Source of the DNA: Methanorbis rubei
GTDB taxonomy: Archaea > Halobacteriota > Methanomicrobia > Methanomicrobiales > Methanocorpusculaceae
DNA: 50,752 bases
Assembly: GCF_032714495.1 (NCBI RefSeq)
Contig: NZ_JAWDKB010000008.1
Location: forward strand, 1-50,752
Reading direction: 5' to 3'
Part shown: one piece after another, positions 34,211 through 42,638 of the stretch
Layout of the letters: each line of letters begins with the position of its first letter
How positions within the stretch are numbered: the stretch's first letter is position 1
Notes under the pieces: model-generated
What the model was told of the DNA's origin: nothing
Seen by the model: only the letters and a program-made list of their open reading frames with translations
Databases searched by the model: none
Position numbers and translations under genes: made by a program

Positions 34211-34480
34211 ATGAAAACGATGGAAATTCTCTTCTCCGGAAAAGTACAGAAGGTAGGCTTTCGCGCCTGTGTGAAAAACGTGGGCCAGAACCTCGGCCTT
34301 GTCGGAGAAGTGGAGAATCTGCCGGACGGACGGGTTCGGGCACTCGTGACCGGCGAGGAGGTAATCATTGAAAAGTTCCTTGCCATGGTCTACTCCTGTC
34401 CGCGAGCGATCATCCGCGAAATTTCCGCAACCGAGTACGTCTTCACCGAGTTCTCCGACTTCTCGGTGAGACGCGAATAA
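34211..34480 (+). CDS. acyP: Acylphosphatase
   Basis: The 89-residue protein is a full acylphosphatase. GKVQKVGFRACVKNVGQNLGLVGEVENLPDGRV holds the phosphate loop with catalytic Arg18 and the Asn36 that positions water. It hydrolyses carboxyl-phosphate bonds of small acyl phosphates. It is followed eight bases later by the pyruvate-kinase-like gene, probably in one transcript. Confidence 0.93.
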   Translation: MKTMEILFSGKVQKVGFRACVKNVGQNLGLVGEVENLPDGRVRALVTGEEVIIEKFLAMVYSCPRAIIREISATEYVFTEFSDFSVRRE

Positions 34481-34488
34481 ATAGAGAG

Positions 34489-35082
34489 ATGCCTATGAAA
34501 ATTACAAAAACCATAACCTACTTCGACAGTCCGGGGCCGAAAAATACCGCAGACTGTGCGGAACTTGCCGTAGAACGCGCAAAAGATCTCGGCATCACAA
34601 AAATAGTTGCAGCGAGTTCTGGCGGCGCGACCGCACGCGAGTTTGCGAATGCCGTAAAAGGAACCGGCATTCATCTGGTGATTGTAACCCATGCGTTCGG
34701 ATTCTCCGAGCCCGGCGTCTGGGAGTTTGACGCAGAGCTGGCAAAAGAGCTGCGGGCGGCAGGACACACCGTTCTCTGCGGAACACATGCCCTCTCAGGA
34801 CTTGAGCGGGCGCTGTCCCGTTCGCCCCGCGTCGGTGGCGGATCGCGGACAGAAGCAGTTGCCGAAGCATTCCGCAGAACGATCGCGGTCGGCCTGAAGG
34901 TTGCGGTTGAGTGCGTTCTTATTGCAGCAGATCAGGGAGCAGTCGGCGTGACCGACGAGGTCATTGCGGTTGGCGGAACAGCTGAAGGCGCAGACACCGT
35001 TCTCGTGATTCGTCCGGCACACACTGCGGCATTTTTTGATCTGCAGGTGAGAGAGATCGTGGCAATGCCCAGAAACAGGTGA
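34489..35082 (+). CDS. Pyruvate kinase alpha/beta-domain-like protein
   Basis: The 197-residue protein resembles the stand-alone C-terminal domain of pyruvate kinase found in many archaea. It reads KNTADCAELAVERAKDLGITKIVAASSGGATAREFA, HLVIVTHAFGFSEPG and a Gly-rich end (DEVIAVGGTAEGADTVLVI). The catalytic barrel is absent, so it is no kinase. An allosteric or nucleotide/phosphate-binding function is possible. Start codons at 34489 and 34495 are both usable. It overlaps the next frame's GTG. Confidence 0.8.
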   Translation: MPMKITKTITYFDSPGPKNTADCAELAVERAKDLGITKIVAASSGGATAREFANAVKGTGIHLVIVTHAFGFSEPGVWEFDAELAKELRAAGHTVLCGTHALSGLERALSRSPRVGGGSRTEAVAEAFRRTIAVGLKVAVECVLIAADQGAVGVTDEVIAVGGTAEGADTVLVIRPAHTAAFFDLQVREIVAMPRNR

Positions 35083-35087
35083 AAAAA

Positions 35088-35960
35088 ATGGCAATCCAAT
35101 CGCTGGGACAGGCCTTCGGATGGCTGGTGAAAACGCCGCTGGTATGGCTGAGTGGTATTGCATCGGCAGCCATTCTGATGCTTGGCTGGTATTTGTACAC
35201 CGAAATTGGCGTGAACACGGCTATATCGGTTGTTCTCGTGCTCTCGTTTGTGCTTCCCGCACTTTTTGCGGGAACCTACGGACTCATTGCCGAGAATAGC
35301 ACCTCTCCTTCCCTGTTCGGTAAATACGCAGTCCATGGCTACTTCCGCTGTCTTCTGCCGATTCTGCTGACGATTCTCATCGCCTGGGTCATCTGGCAGT
35401 TCATCGCCTATCTGCTGATGGCGTTCGGCATGAACCTGATGGCTTCAACGCAGACCGCGATGTTCATCTTAATTCCGATCATCTTCTTCTGCTACTTTGC
35501 TGATGTCACCGCAGTTGTAAACAAACTGCGGATGTTTCAGTCGATTAAGGACAGCTTCCTCAGAGTGATGAACGGCTCGATCTTCACCGCGATATTTTAT
35601 CTGATGAATGTGATGATTCTCATCGCCTCATCCTTTGTGGCCTCGTTTATCTGGACAGTTCTTGCCGCAGACCAGCTGATGCCGCTCGTGAGTATGACGG
35701 AGAGTGAAGTTCTTGCAATGACGCCGGAAGAGATTCTCGCGCTCTTCGCTTCCCCTGAGGTAATCTTCGCAACCTTTGTCACGATTTCCTTGTGCGCACT
35801 GATACTTGTCCCGCTTTTGACGGTGTACAAAGCGGTCTACTTCAAGAAGACCTCGCCGATCCAGCTGCCAACGAGAGAGGAAGTTGCTGCGGCAACTGCA
35901 GCTGTAGCCGAGCAGGAAGGCGAGTACGATGAGAAAGGCCGCTGGTACAAATATAAATAG
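35088..35960 (+). CDS. Multi-pass membrane protein, unknown function
   Basis: The 290-residue protein has about six hydrophobic segments (near residues 15-35, 45-65, 90-120, 125-145, 180-205, 235-255) and a charged cytosolic tail ending EYDEKGRWYKYK. It resembles archaeal DUF4013/7847-type membrane proteins, but I do not assign a function. I start at the ATG at 35088, seven bases behind AGGTG; a GTG at 35079 overlaps the previous stop. It is the third gene of the acyP operon. Confidence 0.7.
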   Translation: MAIQSLGQAFGWLVKTPLVWLSGIASAAILMLGWYLYTEIGVNTAISVVLVLSFVLPALFAGTYGLIAENSTSPSLFGKYAVHGYFRCLLPILLTILIAWVIWQFIAYLLMAFGMNLMASTQTAMFILIPIIFFCYFADVTAVVNKLRMFQSIKDSFLRVMNGSIFTAIFYLMNVMILIASSFVASFIWTVLAADQLMPLVSMTESEVLAMTPEEILALFASPEVIFATFVTISLCALILVPLLTVYKAVYFKKTSPIQLPTREEVAAATAAVAEQEGEYDEKGRWYKYK

Positions 35961-35981
35961 AAATCATGCGGCGTGAACTCT

Positions 35982-36200
35982 GAAACGCGAATAGCGCGAA
36001 TAAAAAAAATCGCCAATGGCGATTTTTTATTCCACGAACCGGTGAGCAGGCCGAAACGACTCCTGAAAGGAGGAGTTGAACACGACGGAACGGCGTGTGG
36101 AAGGCATGCGATTCGTGCTATTCGCGTTTCAAAATCTCATCATATCCACTCATCACTAACCAGTTTACATTTTTATTCGCGATAATCGCGTTTCAAAATC
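35982..36200. repeat. Family D palindrome D2
   Basis: The left end is GAAACGCGAATAGCGCGAAT, followed by AATCGCCAATGGCGATTT. The right ends are ATTCGTGCTATTCGCGTTTC (to 36130) and a second ATTCGCGATAATCGCGTTTC (to 36196). Module C is present but split by about 45 bp containing a hairpin ACTCCT-GAAAGG-AGGAGT (36059-36076) and the 17-bp block CACGACGGAACGGCGTG (36081-36097) also seen in D1. Confidence 0.82.
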
Positions 36201-36220
36201 TGCCATGATAAACCATGGCA
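36201..36220. promoter_or_regulatory. 7-bp perfect inverted repeat upstream of fno
   Basis: TGCCATG and CATGGCA flank a six-base loop and are followed by a T-rich run (CTTTATTCCTTTTTC). It could end upstream transcription or be an operator of the F420H2:NADP oxidoreductase gene. Confidence 0.4.
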
Positions 36221-36275
36221 CAATCTTTATTCCTTTTTCTCTGCAATTACTATTACAACTGAGGTGAATGTTTTA

Positions 36276-36935
36276 ATGAAAATTGGTATTATTGGCGGCA
36301 CGGGAGATATCGGCAAGGGTCTTGCCCTTCGTCTCTCCGACAAGCATGAGATTATCCTTGGTTCCCGCGAAGCCTCCAAGGCATGCGAAGTAGCAGAAGA
36401 AACAATCAGCACGCTTGGCGGACGCAGCTGCAAGAGCCTCTGCCGCGGTGTTTCCAATGAAGAAGCTGTCCGCGACGCAGATATTGTGGTGATATCAGTG
36501 ATGTTCCAGCATGTTGCTCCAACCCTTGCCGGCATCAACCCGAAGTATCTGGAGAACAAGATCGTCATCTCTCCGGTAAATCCGATGGGTAAAAAGGACG
36601 GCTACTTCTTCTTCAACCCGCCAACAGAAGGCTCCGCAGCTCTTGCAATCAAAAAGATGCTGCCTGAGTCTGCAAAAATCGTCACCGGATTCAATAATAT
36701 TGCAGCACACAAATGGACGCTGCTTGATGAGGAGCTGGACTACACGGTTGCGGTCTGTGGTGACGACGCTGACGCAAAGAAAGCTGTGATGAAGCTCGTG
36801 TCCGAGGTTTCCAAACTTCATGCGGTGGACGCAGGACCTCTCGCGGTCGCAGGAATTGTTGAGAGTCTCACCCCGCTCGTGCTGAACATTGCGATGAACA
36901 ATGGCATGAAAGACGTGGGCGTCCATTTCAGCTGA
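36276..36935 (+). CDS. fno: Coenzyme F420-dependent NADP reductase
   Basis: This 219-residue enzyme moves hydride between F420H2 and NADP+, linking methanogenic electron flow to biosynthesis. The Rossmann loop IGIIGGTGDIGKGLA (residues 3-17) is followed by ILGSREASKA, whose Ser-Arg binds the NADP 2'-phosphate. VSPVNPMG and GFNNIAAHKW belong to the F420 site. The ATG at 36276 lies nine bases after GAGGTG. Full family length. Confidence 0.93.
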   Translation: MKIGIIGGTGDIGKGLALRLSDKHEIILGSREASKACEVAEETISTLGGRSCKSLCRGVSNEEAVRDADIVVISVMFQHVAPTLAGINPKYLENKIVISPVNPMGKKDGYFFFNPPTEGSAALAIKKMLPESAKIVTGFNNIAAHKWTLLDEELDYTVAVCGDDADAKKAVMKLVSEVSKLHAVDAGPLAVAGIVESLTPLVLNIAMNNGMKDVGVHFS

Positions 36936-36977
36936 ATAATTTTTTATCTTTTTTTTGTTTCACTCGCGAGGGTTTCT

Positions 36978-37257
36978 GCTCCGCCCACGGAAAAACGGGC
37001 CACACAGAAAAACGCACAGAAAAACATCACGGAGCAGACGTGAACAACACGGAATTTGAAAATAATAATGTTGCAAAAATATCTGATCGAAATTTTGAAA
37101 AACCACGAAATTTATTCGCGGTGTTGCATAATATTTAAAAAATTATTTCCGTGCTGTTCACGTCTGCTCCGTGATGTTTTTTCCGTGAAACTCCGTGTGT
37201 TCCCGCGAAGCGGTAAGCAGGCCAAAGGCATGCGTTCCGTTTTTCCGTGGGCGGAGC
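36978..37257. repeat. Family A palindrome A7, natural empty site for B
   Basis: The ends are GCTCCGCCCACGGAAAAACGG and CCGTTTTTCCGTGGGCGGAGC. The left arm has CACGGAGCAGACGTGAAC; the right arm has its complement and an added module C (37200-37233). The loop (ACGGAATTTGAAAATAATAATGTTG...) matches the parts of A4 on either side of the nested B4, so A7 shows A without B. Confidence 0.85.
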
Positions 37258-37338
37258 AACGTAACACACAACACCATTTTTCTCCTTGCGCGTTTACGCA
37301 ATAAAACCGGTAAAGCAGGTACTTCGACACCCGAATGC

Positions 37339-37360
37339 ATGCTAACATGTAGCATATAAA
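37339..37360 (+). promoter_or_regulatory. Hairpin fused to a TATA box
   Basis: ATGCTA and TAGCAT flank a five-base loop (37339-37355), and ATATAAAAAA follows directly. It looks like a TATA box overlapped by an operator. The nearest downstream start is gdhA, 190 bp away, so it is either a distal promoter or that of a small RNA. Confidence 0.35.
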
Positions 37361-37420
37361 AAACCCGCTCGAAGCCGTATTCATGATTTTGCCAATTGTC
37401 AGATATTTTTTGAATCAGGA

Positions 37421-37466
37421 CGATAATTAACGGCAAAATTATCGGAAATCCAATACCTTTTATATC
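37421..37466 (+). promoter_or_regulatory. gdhA operator and promoter
   Basis: CGATAATT (37421-37428) and AATTATCG (37437-37444) form a perfect inverted repeat with an 8-bp spacer. TTTTATATCGG follows at about 37458-37468 as TATA box. The leader to the gdhA start is about 60 nt. The spacing suits a repressor or activator site. Confidence 0.5.
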
Positions 37467-37548
37467 GGATAACGCCAACATTACAGTTGTCAGAGAGTGG
37501 TCAGGATACATGTTTATTGCGAACCACCAATGACAGGAAACAAAAACC

Positions 37549-38799
37549 ATGTCGAAGGTAAACCCGTTTGAAATGGCCCAACACCAGCTTTTGGACTGTG
37601 CAAAGATCCTCAAGCTCGACCAGGGCGTTGTCGACATCCTCATGCAGCCGCAGAGGCAGATACAGGTTTCCATCCCGGTCAAGATGGATGATGGAACGAC
37701 CCGGGTTTTCCAGGGATTCCGTGTGCAGTACAATAATGCACTCGGCCCGTACAAGGGCGGTATCCGCTATCACCCGGACGAGACCATTGACACTGTTCGT
37801 GCACTGGCTGCATGGATGACCTGGAAGGGTTCTGTTCTTGGTCTGCCGCTTGGCGGAGGCAAGGGAGGTGTTGTCTGCAACCCGAAGGAGATGTCCAAGG
37901 GTGAGCTCGAACGCTTAAGCCGCGGATATATCCGTGCTCTGTGGAAGAACATTGGTCCGGACACTGACGTTCCGGCTCCAGACGTCTACACTGACGGCCA
38001 GATCATGGCCTGGATGATGGACGAGTACTCGACCATCCACGGCAAAAACCAGTTCGGTGTTCTGACCGGCAAGCCGCTCGTCGTTGGCGGATCTCTCGGC
38101 CGCAGTGATGCAACCGCAAAAGGCGGTATGTACACGCTTCGTGAGGCAGCAAAGGAGCTGAAGATTGATCTGTCCAAGGCAAAGGTTGCAATTCTTGGTT
38201 TCGGCAATGCCGGAAGCTTTGCAGCAAGTCTGGTGCAGGAGATGTTCGGTGCAACTGTTGTTGCGGTAACCGACTCCAAAGGCGGTGTCTATGACGCAAA
38301 TGGTCTTGACATTGCATCAGTTGGCGGACACAAGAAGCAGACGAAGTCAGTTATCGGATACAAAGGTCTGCCGAAGCTGACCAATGATGAGGTCATGGCT
38401 CTGCCAGTTGATATTATCATTGCAGCAGCGCCCGAAGAGGGAGCAATCAATGATAAGGTTGCCCCAACCGTGAAGGCAAAGATCATCTGTGAGCTGGCAA
38501 ACGGCCCGACTACACCGGAAGGAGATGCAATTCTTCACAAGAACGGTGTCCACGTTATCCCTGACTTCCTGTGTAATGCAGGTGGTGTGACCGTTTCCTA
38601 CTATGAAATGGTTCAGAACATGTACATGCACTACTGGAGCCTTGACGATGTCTATGCAAAGCTGGACACGGCAATGACGGCGTCCTACCACTCAGTGCTT
38701 GCAGCATCCAAAGAATACCAGATCAACATGCGCCAGGCAGCTTATGTGGTTGCGGTAAAGCGCGTTGTTGAGGCAATGAAGATCCGCGGCTGGGTATAA
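37549..38799 (+). CDS. gdhA: Glutamate dehydrogenase
   Basis: The 416-residue hexameric-type dehydrogenase interconverts 2-oxoglutarate plus ammonium and glutamate. It has GPYKGGIRYHP and GSVLGLPLGGGKGGV with substrate and catalytic lysines, PAPDVYTDGQIMAWMMDEYS, the dinucleotide loop AILGFGNAGSFAA, and ELANGPTTPEGD and FLCNAGGVTVSYYEMVQN. With glnA (45010-46338) it makes up the ammonium-assimilation genes of the window. Upstream is a perfect palindromic operator. Confidence 0.95.
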   Translation: MSKVNPFEMAQHQLLDCAKILKLDQGVVDILMQPQRQIQVSIPVKMDDGTTRVFQGFRVQYNNALGPYKGGIRYHPDETIDTVRALAAWMTWKGSVLGLPLGGGKGGVVCNPKEMSKGELERLSRGYIRALWKNIGPDTDVPAPDVYTDGQIMAWMMDEYSTIHGKNQFGVLTGKPLVVGGSLGRSDATAKGGMYTLREAAKELKIDLSKAKVAILGFGNAGSFAASLVQEMFGATVVAVTDSKGGVYDANGLDIASVGGHKKQTKSVIGYKGLPKLTNDEVMALPVDIIIAAAPEEGAINDKVAPTVKAKIICELANGPTTPEGDAILHKNGVHVIPDFLCNAGGVTVSYYEMVQNMYMHYWSLDDVYAKLDTAMTASYHSVLAASKEYQINMRQAAYVVAVKRVVEAMKIRGWV

Positions 38800-38923
38800 C
38801 CCTGTCTTGGACCTGTTATTTTTTTCTCGCGATTGTTCTGTTTTTGAAGATTTTGATTCCGGCAAATCTGAGGTTTTTAGTACTATCTGAGTATTTATCA
38901 GAAACTGCGGCCCATTTCTGAAT

Positions 38924-39259
38924 ATGACGAAATCAGAATCATCTGAGCTCTACCTCCCGCTCCTGAAGTCGCTTGCTGATGGGAAACCGAGACGAATTGC
39001 AGCACTTCCCGACAAGACCGGAGAGACGTTTTGCGTTCTGCCGAATGATCTTGGTATTAAGGAGCAGAAAGACGGGTCCTGTGATTATCTTGAGCCGATT
39101 CTTGCGGCAAGCATGGAACTGGAAAAGGCCTGCCTTATTACGAAGTCAACGGATAATGTCTGTACGATTACCCAGCGTGGTAAGGATCTGCTGAAGGAGA
39201 ATCCGAAGCTGATTGATACTGCGGTTCTGATGCGGTATCCTGAGTACAAGAAACAGTAA
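38924..39259 (+). CDS. Small protein resembling the Mrr N-terminal winged helix
   Basis: The 111-residue protein reads LYLPLLKSLADGKPRRIAALPDKTGETFCV, then EPILAASMELEKACLITKSTDNVCTITQRGKDLLKENP. This is the order seen in the Mrr_N winged helix that precedes Mrr-type restriction nucleases, including the final ITxxGxxLL. The nuclease domain is absent and no broken remnant follows. It may be a small DNA-binding regulator. A family B fragment (B5) follows its end. Confidence 0.6.
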   Translation: MTKSESSELYLPLLKSLADGKPRRIAALPDKTGETFCVLPNDLGIKEQKDGSCDYLEPILAASMELEKACLITKSTDNVCTITQRGKDLLKENPKLIDTAVLMRYPEYKKQ

Positions 39260-39295
39260 CGATGAGAAATTTTTCAAAATATTTTTTTCCTTTTT

Positions 39296-39382
39296 GGCAT
39301 GCGAATCATGGTTACTCCAAGCGAGATCAAGGACAGAAAAATCCCAAAACAACGAAACTCATCGCCGCGTAACTCCTATTGA
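39296..39382. repeat. Family B right-end fragment B5
   Basis: GGCATGCGAATC, then ATGGTTACTCCAAGCGAGATC, and finally CGCCGCGTAACTCCTATTG are the right arm and right terminal repeat of family B. The left half is missing. It lies between convergent genes. Confidence 0.75.
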
Positions 39383-39400
39383 AAAAAAAATCTGAAAAAG

Positions 39401-40234
39401 TTATCGGCAGGAAATTTTTCCCGCAAAAATTCTTGCAGCTGCAAACGCAGGATTGTCAAACAGATCCACAGGCCCGGAAAGTTTTCCGTTTGCAACCGAA
39501 AAGCCGAGAGCGACGACTGGCACAATACCTGACGCAACATTTCCTCCGTCGCAGAGACTCACCGGCATGAGAACGCCATCCGGCGAAACTTTTGGTCTGG
39601 CAAACACACCGCAGAGTTCGCTCGTGCTCGGGTACGGGGTTTCCGCTCGCGCGAGCATGACAACGCCCGCGGCAGCTGCTGCGGGCGTGTCAGCGTCAGC
39701 TGCAACGCCAATGATTGCCGAAGTTTTTGCAGCGGTAATCAGGCGATGGAGGTCCTGTGGTGTCTGAAACATCGACGCGTCTTCTGTGCAGAACACAAAA
39801 CCGGTTTTGTCTGCGAGGGACGCAGTCGTAAACGGGTTGGCAAACTGTGCGAGGAGAACAGGGTTCCAGAACTGCGGAGTCGCAGCTCCCGCGAGGAACA
39901 GTACAAAAGCCTCACTCTCGCGTTCCGTAAATGAAAGGCCGGTTAGTACCGGCATGTCGTCACGGATCAAGAGTCTTCGTTTCTCGGAAGTCTCGGTCGC
40001 GGCTTTGACTGCCGCATCCTTCAGCGCAGCAATAACTGGGGACGCCCCTCCTTCCTGATGCACCATCACCAGAACCAGCCAGTCAGCAATATGCGTCACC
40101 AAGGAGTCGGTCAGAACAGTTCCCTCCGCCTCCTTGAGAACCTTTGATGCTTTTTGCAGAACATCAGGAAATACGGTTACCGACCCTGCAACGCCGCCAA
40201 GCGGCAGAGCACACACTGAAATTGTCGTTGCCAT
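39401..40234 (-). CDS. FBP aldolase/phosphatase homologue lacking metal and catalytic residues
   Basis: The 277-residue protein follows archaeal fructose-1,6-bisphosphate aldolase/phosphatase (class V FBPase, about 365-380 residues) along its length. Matches are VFPDVLQKASKVLKEAE, LVTHIADWLVLVMVHQEG, TERESEAFVLFLAGAATPQFWN, QFANPFTT, LMPVSLCDG and a C-terminal VVALGFSVANGKLSGPVDLFDNPAFAAAR. The functional residues are gone. KADIGG is CALPLGG, the following His is Ser, GDD is ADW, ADKTEPG is AGAATPQ, and the GAGQDLL...GMGPG loop is deleted. It starts four bases after the class I FBPase gene ends, so the two share an operon. A regulatory pseudoenzyme is likely. Confidence 0.75.
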   Translation of the reverse strand: MATTISVCALPLGGVAGSVTVFPDVLQKASKVLKEAEGTVLTDSLVTHIADWLVLVMVHQEGGASPVIAALKDAAVKAATETSEKRRLLIRDDMPVLTGLSFTERESEAFVLFLAGAATPQFWNPVLLAQFANPFTTASLADKTGFVFCTEDASMFQTPQDLHRLITAAKTSAIIGVAADADTPAAAAAGVVMLARAETPYPSTSELCGVFARPKVSPDGVLMPVSLCDGGNVASGIVPVVALGFSVANGKLSGPVDLFDNPAFAAARIFAGKISCR

Positions 40235-40237
40235 ACC

Positions 40238-41128
40238 TTACGCGCGGTGAATTTTTTCGATCGCTTCAATCATACCGCGGCTGCCGACATAGATCGGAGT
40301 TCGCTGATGCACTTTTGCGGGAGTAATCGCAAGCGTATTTGACACGCCGTTTGAGACCGCTCCGCCAGCCTGAGTTGCAATAAATCCGATTGGGTTTGCC
40401 TCAAACACCAGCCGCAGTTTTCCGTCCGGCGACTTTTCCGTTGGTGGATACGCATACACGCCGCCGTACTTCAGCACCTGATGGAAATCGGCAACAAACG
40501 ATCCCGAGTACCGGTTTTTGCCGCCGGCAGCTTCGATCTCTGCGATGTACTTCGTATGTTCCGCCAGCCACTCAGTGCGAAGCCCGCCCGAGCCGTAGAG
40601 GTTGCCTTCCGGCATCTTGACATTGTCCTCCAGCAGCTGATACACACCGTTTGTATTCAGCGCAAAAATCGCAACTCCGCGTCCGACCGTGAGCGTCAGC
40701 GTGGTCATGGGGCCGTAGAGCATATAGAACGCTGCCTTCAGATTTTTTCCTGCCTGTAAAACATCGCCGTCGTAGATGCCGACAATTGTTCCGACACACA
40801 GGTTCACCGAGATGAGGGATGAGCCGTCAAGGGGATCCATCACGACCGAGTACTTTGCTGCTGACGAGAACGTGGTGATATCGTTCTGTTCTTCTGATGC
40901 GACCGCACGCACAAGCCCGCTTCTGGCGAGCACACGGGTGATATGGGTGTCAGACCAGGTATCCATAGCGGCCTGCTGTTCCCCGGACGCATTCGTTGAC
41001 CCGGCATAGCTCTGGTTGCTGATGAAGGCCGCCCGAATGGGTGCGGCCTGCTCGGCAATCAGGATGATTATTTTGCTGAGGTCTTCATACACGCCTGAGT
41101 TTTTAAGATATTCTTGTAAGGTCGTCAT
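40238..41128 (-). CDS. fbp: Fructose-1,6-bisphosphatase, class I
   Basis: The 296-residue gluconeogenic phosphatase has ASEEQ (metal Glu), VMDPLDGSSLISVN (metal Asp residues; most relatives have SSNID), and GSFVADFHQVLKYGGVYAYPP. The substrate segment GKLRLVFEANPIGFIATQAGGAVSNG follows. It hydrolyses FBP to fructose-6-phosphate in the cytosol. Most methanogens rely on the bifunctional FBP aldolase/phosphatase. Here a class I enzyme is paired with a degenerate copy of that protein just downstream. It is divergent from the reductase gene across repeat A8. Confidence 0.92.
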   Translation of the reverse strand: MTTLQEYLKNSGVYEDLSKIIILIAEQAAPIRAAFISNQSYAGSTNASGEQQAAMDTWSDTHITRVLARSGLVRAVASEEQNDITTFSSAAKYSVVMDPLDGSSLISVNLCVGTIVGIYDGDVLQAGKNLKAAFYMLYGPMTTLTLTVGRGVAIFALNTNGVYQLLEDNVKMPEGNLYGSGGLRTEWLAEHTKYIAEIEAAGGKNRYSGSFVADFHQVLKYGGVYAYPPTEKSPDGKLRLVFEANPIGFIATQAGGAVSNGVSNTLAITPAKVHQRTPIYVGSRGMIEAIEKIHRA

Positions 41129-41207
41129 GAATATTCACTGTATATTCATTGGATGTTTTTGGTAATAAGAGGGTTCGTCAACTGCGATGCGTCTGGTATG
41201 TTTATCA

Positions 41208-41412
41208 GCTCCGCCCATGGAAAATCGGGACGCATGCCTTTGGCCTGCTTACCGCTTCGCGGGAACACACGGAGCTTCACGGAAAAACATCACGGAGTAG
41301 ACGTGAACACCACGGAAGAAAAAAATTATTGTGATATTTCCGTGTTGTTCACGTCTGATCCGTGATTTTTTCCGTGCGCCTTCTGTGTTTTCCGCTTTTC
41401 CGTGGGCGGAGC
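41208..41412. repeat. Family A palindrome A8
   Basis: The left end GCTCCGCCCATGGAAAATCGG precedes module C (41232-41265, left arm only). CACGGAGTAGACGTGAAC and GTTCACGTCTGATCCGTG face each other, and the right end is CTTTTCCGTGGGCGGAGC. About 40 bp beyond its right end are shared with A9 (GAGCTAC, ATGA, CGTTAGTTG, ATAAACGAATT). Confidence 0.85.
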
Positions 41413-41504
41413 TACAATGAGCGTTAGTTGCCATAAACGAATTCATCAGCAACACCTCCCACATCAGAAATGCTATATGCATTTTTTTTCAGATAAGTAG
41501 AGTA

Positions 41505-42638
41505 ATGTCTGATCTCCCGTCGGGTTTTGAGAGTTTTTCCGCGTCCCGGAAATCCGCATTCCTCGAAGTGCAAAAGATTGCCGAGACTCAACCAATCGTT
41601 GGAACATTCTGTACGTTTGTTCCCCGCGAACTGATTCTTGCAGCGGGAGCTGCACCAATCTCGCTCTGTTCAGGAAATGATGAGGTGATAGCAGCAGCTG
41701 AAACTGATCTGCCAGTCAACTTCTGTCCTCTGGTGAAGTCGAGCTATGGGTTTGCAAAAACCGGCAAGTGTCCGCACTTTCACTTCGCCAAACTGATTGT
41801 CGGGGAGACGACCTGCGACGGCAAGAAAAAAATGTTTGAGTACATGGGTCAGGGCAAACCGGTTCATGTGATTCATCTGCCGCAGATGACCGATGAGGAG
41901 AGCGTCGCGTTTCTGGCAAACGAGTTCCGAAAGTTTGCGAGACGGCTCGAAGAAATATTTTCCGTCACCATCACGGATGAGATGGTGGCAAAACAGATCT
42001 CTCTCGTGAATGATGAGCGGCGTGCTTTGCAGGATGTCTACCGGCTCGCGAAGTCTGACCCTCCGCTGTTGTCAGGTAAGGAACTTTTTGTGATGTTCAA
42101 CACATTCACAACTTCAATAGGCCACGAAGCAAAACTTGCTTCGGCACGGGTCCTGAAGGAACAGTACAGCTCTCGCCCGGCGGGCGCGGGCCCACGCCCA
42201 AAACGGATTCTTCTGACAGGTTCTCCGATAACAAAGGCGACGGTCAAGGTGATCGATGCGATCGAGTCTGCGGGAGGGTCGGTAGTGTATATTGAGGGCT
42301 GCGTTGGTTCAAGGCCCAACGAACTGCTGGTGGATGAGAAAAATCCTGATGTGTATGATGTGCTCGCCCGCAAGTACATCAAAATTGCCTGTTCCTGCAT
42401 GACGCCAAACGACGGACGGCTGCAAACGATCGGCGAGAAAATCGATGAGTATCATGTTGACGGGGTTGTGGATATGGGGCTTGTTGCCTGCCACACGTTT
42501 AATGCTGAGAGCACGCTGCTGCGCGAGTACGTGACGAAGACGAAGTCTACGCCGTTTATTCATGTGGAGACCGACTACTCGCAGGCTGATTTCGGCCAGT
42601 TGTCCACACGTCTGTCGGCATTTCTGGAGATGTTATGA
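41505..42638 (+). CDS. 2-hydroxyacyl-CoA dehydratase D-type / double-cubane reductase subunit
   Basis: The 377-residue protein belongs to the HgdB/FldB/BcrC family. Cysteines at 36 (TFCTFVP), 74 (NFCP), 89 (GKCP) and 104 (TTCDGKKK), and later [13 protein letters not shown] and VACHTF, can bind iron-sulfur clusters. With a single such gene next to its activase, it fits the double-cubane-cluster reductases better than the two-subunit dehydratases. These low-potential enzymes reduce small molecules after ATP-driven electron injection. The physiological substrate in methanogens is unknown. It overlaps the activase gene by four bases (ATGA). Confidence 0.82.
   Translation: MSDLPSGFESFSASRKSAFLEVQKIAETQPIVGTFCTFVPRELILAAGAAPISLCSGNDEVIAAAETDLPVNFCPLVKSSYGFAKTGKCPHFHFAKLIVGETTCDGKKKMFEYMGQGKPVHVIHLPQMTDEESVAFLANEFRKFARRLEEIFSVTITDEMVAKQISLVNDERRALQDVYRLAKSDPPLLSGKELFVMFNTFTTSIGHEAKLASARVLKEQYSSRPAGAGPRPKRILLTGSPITKATVKVIDAIESAGGSVVYIEGCVGSRPNELLVDEKNPDVYDVLARKYIKIACSCMTPNDGRLQTIGEKIDEYHVDGVVDMGLVACHTFNAESTLLREYVTKTKSTPFIHVETDYSQADFGQLSTRLSAFLEML

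Noticed and set aside
39260-39400. Remnant of an Mrr nuclease domain after the Mrr_N-like gene
   Set aside because: The spacer is repeat B5 and T-rich sequence; no nuclease motif is seen in any frame.
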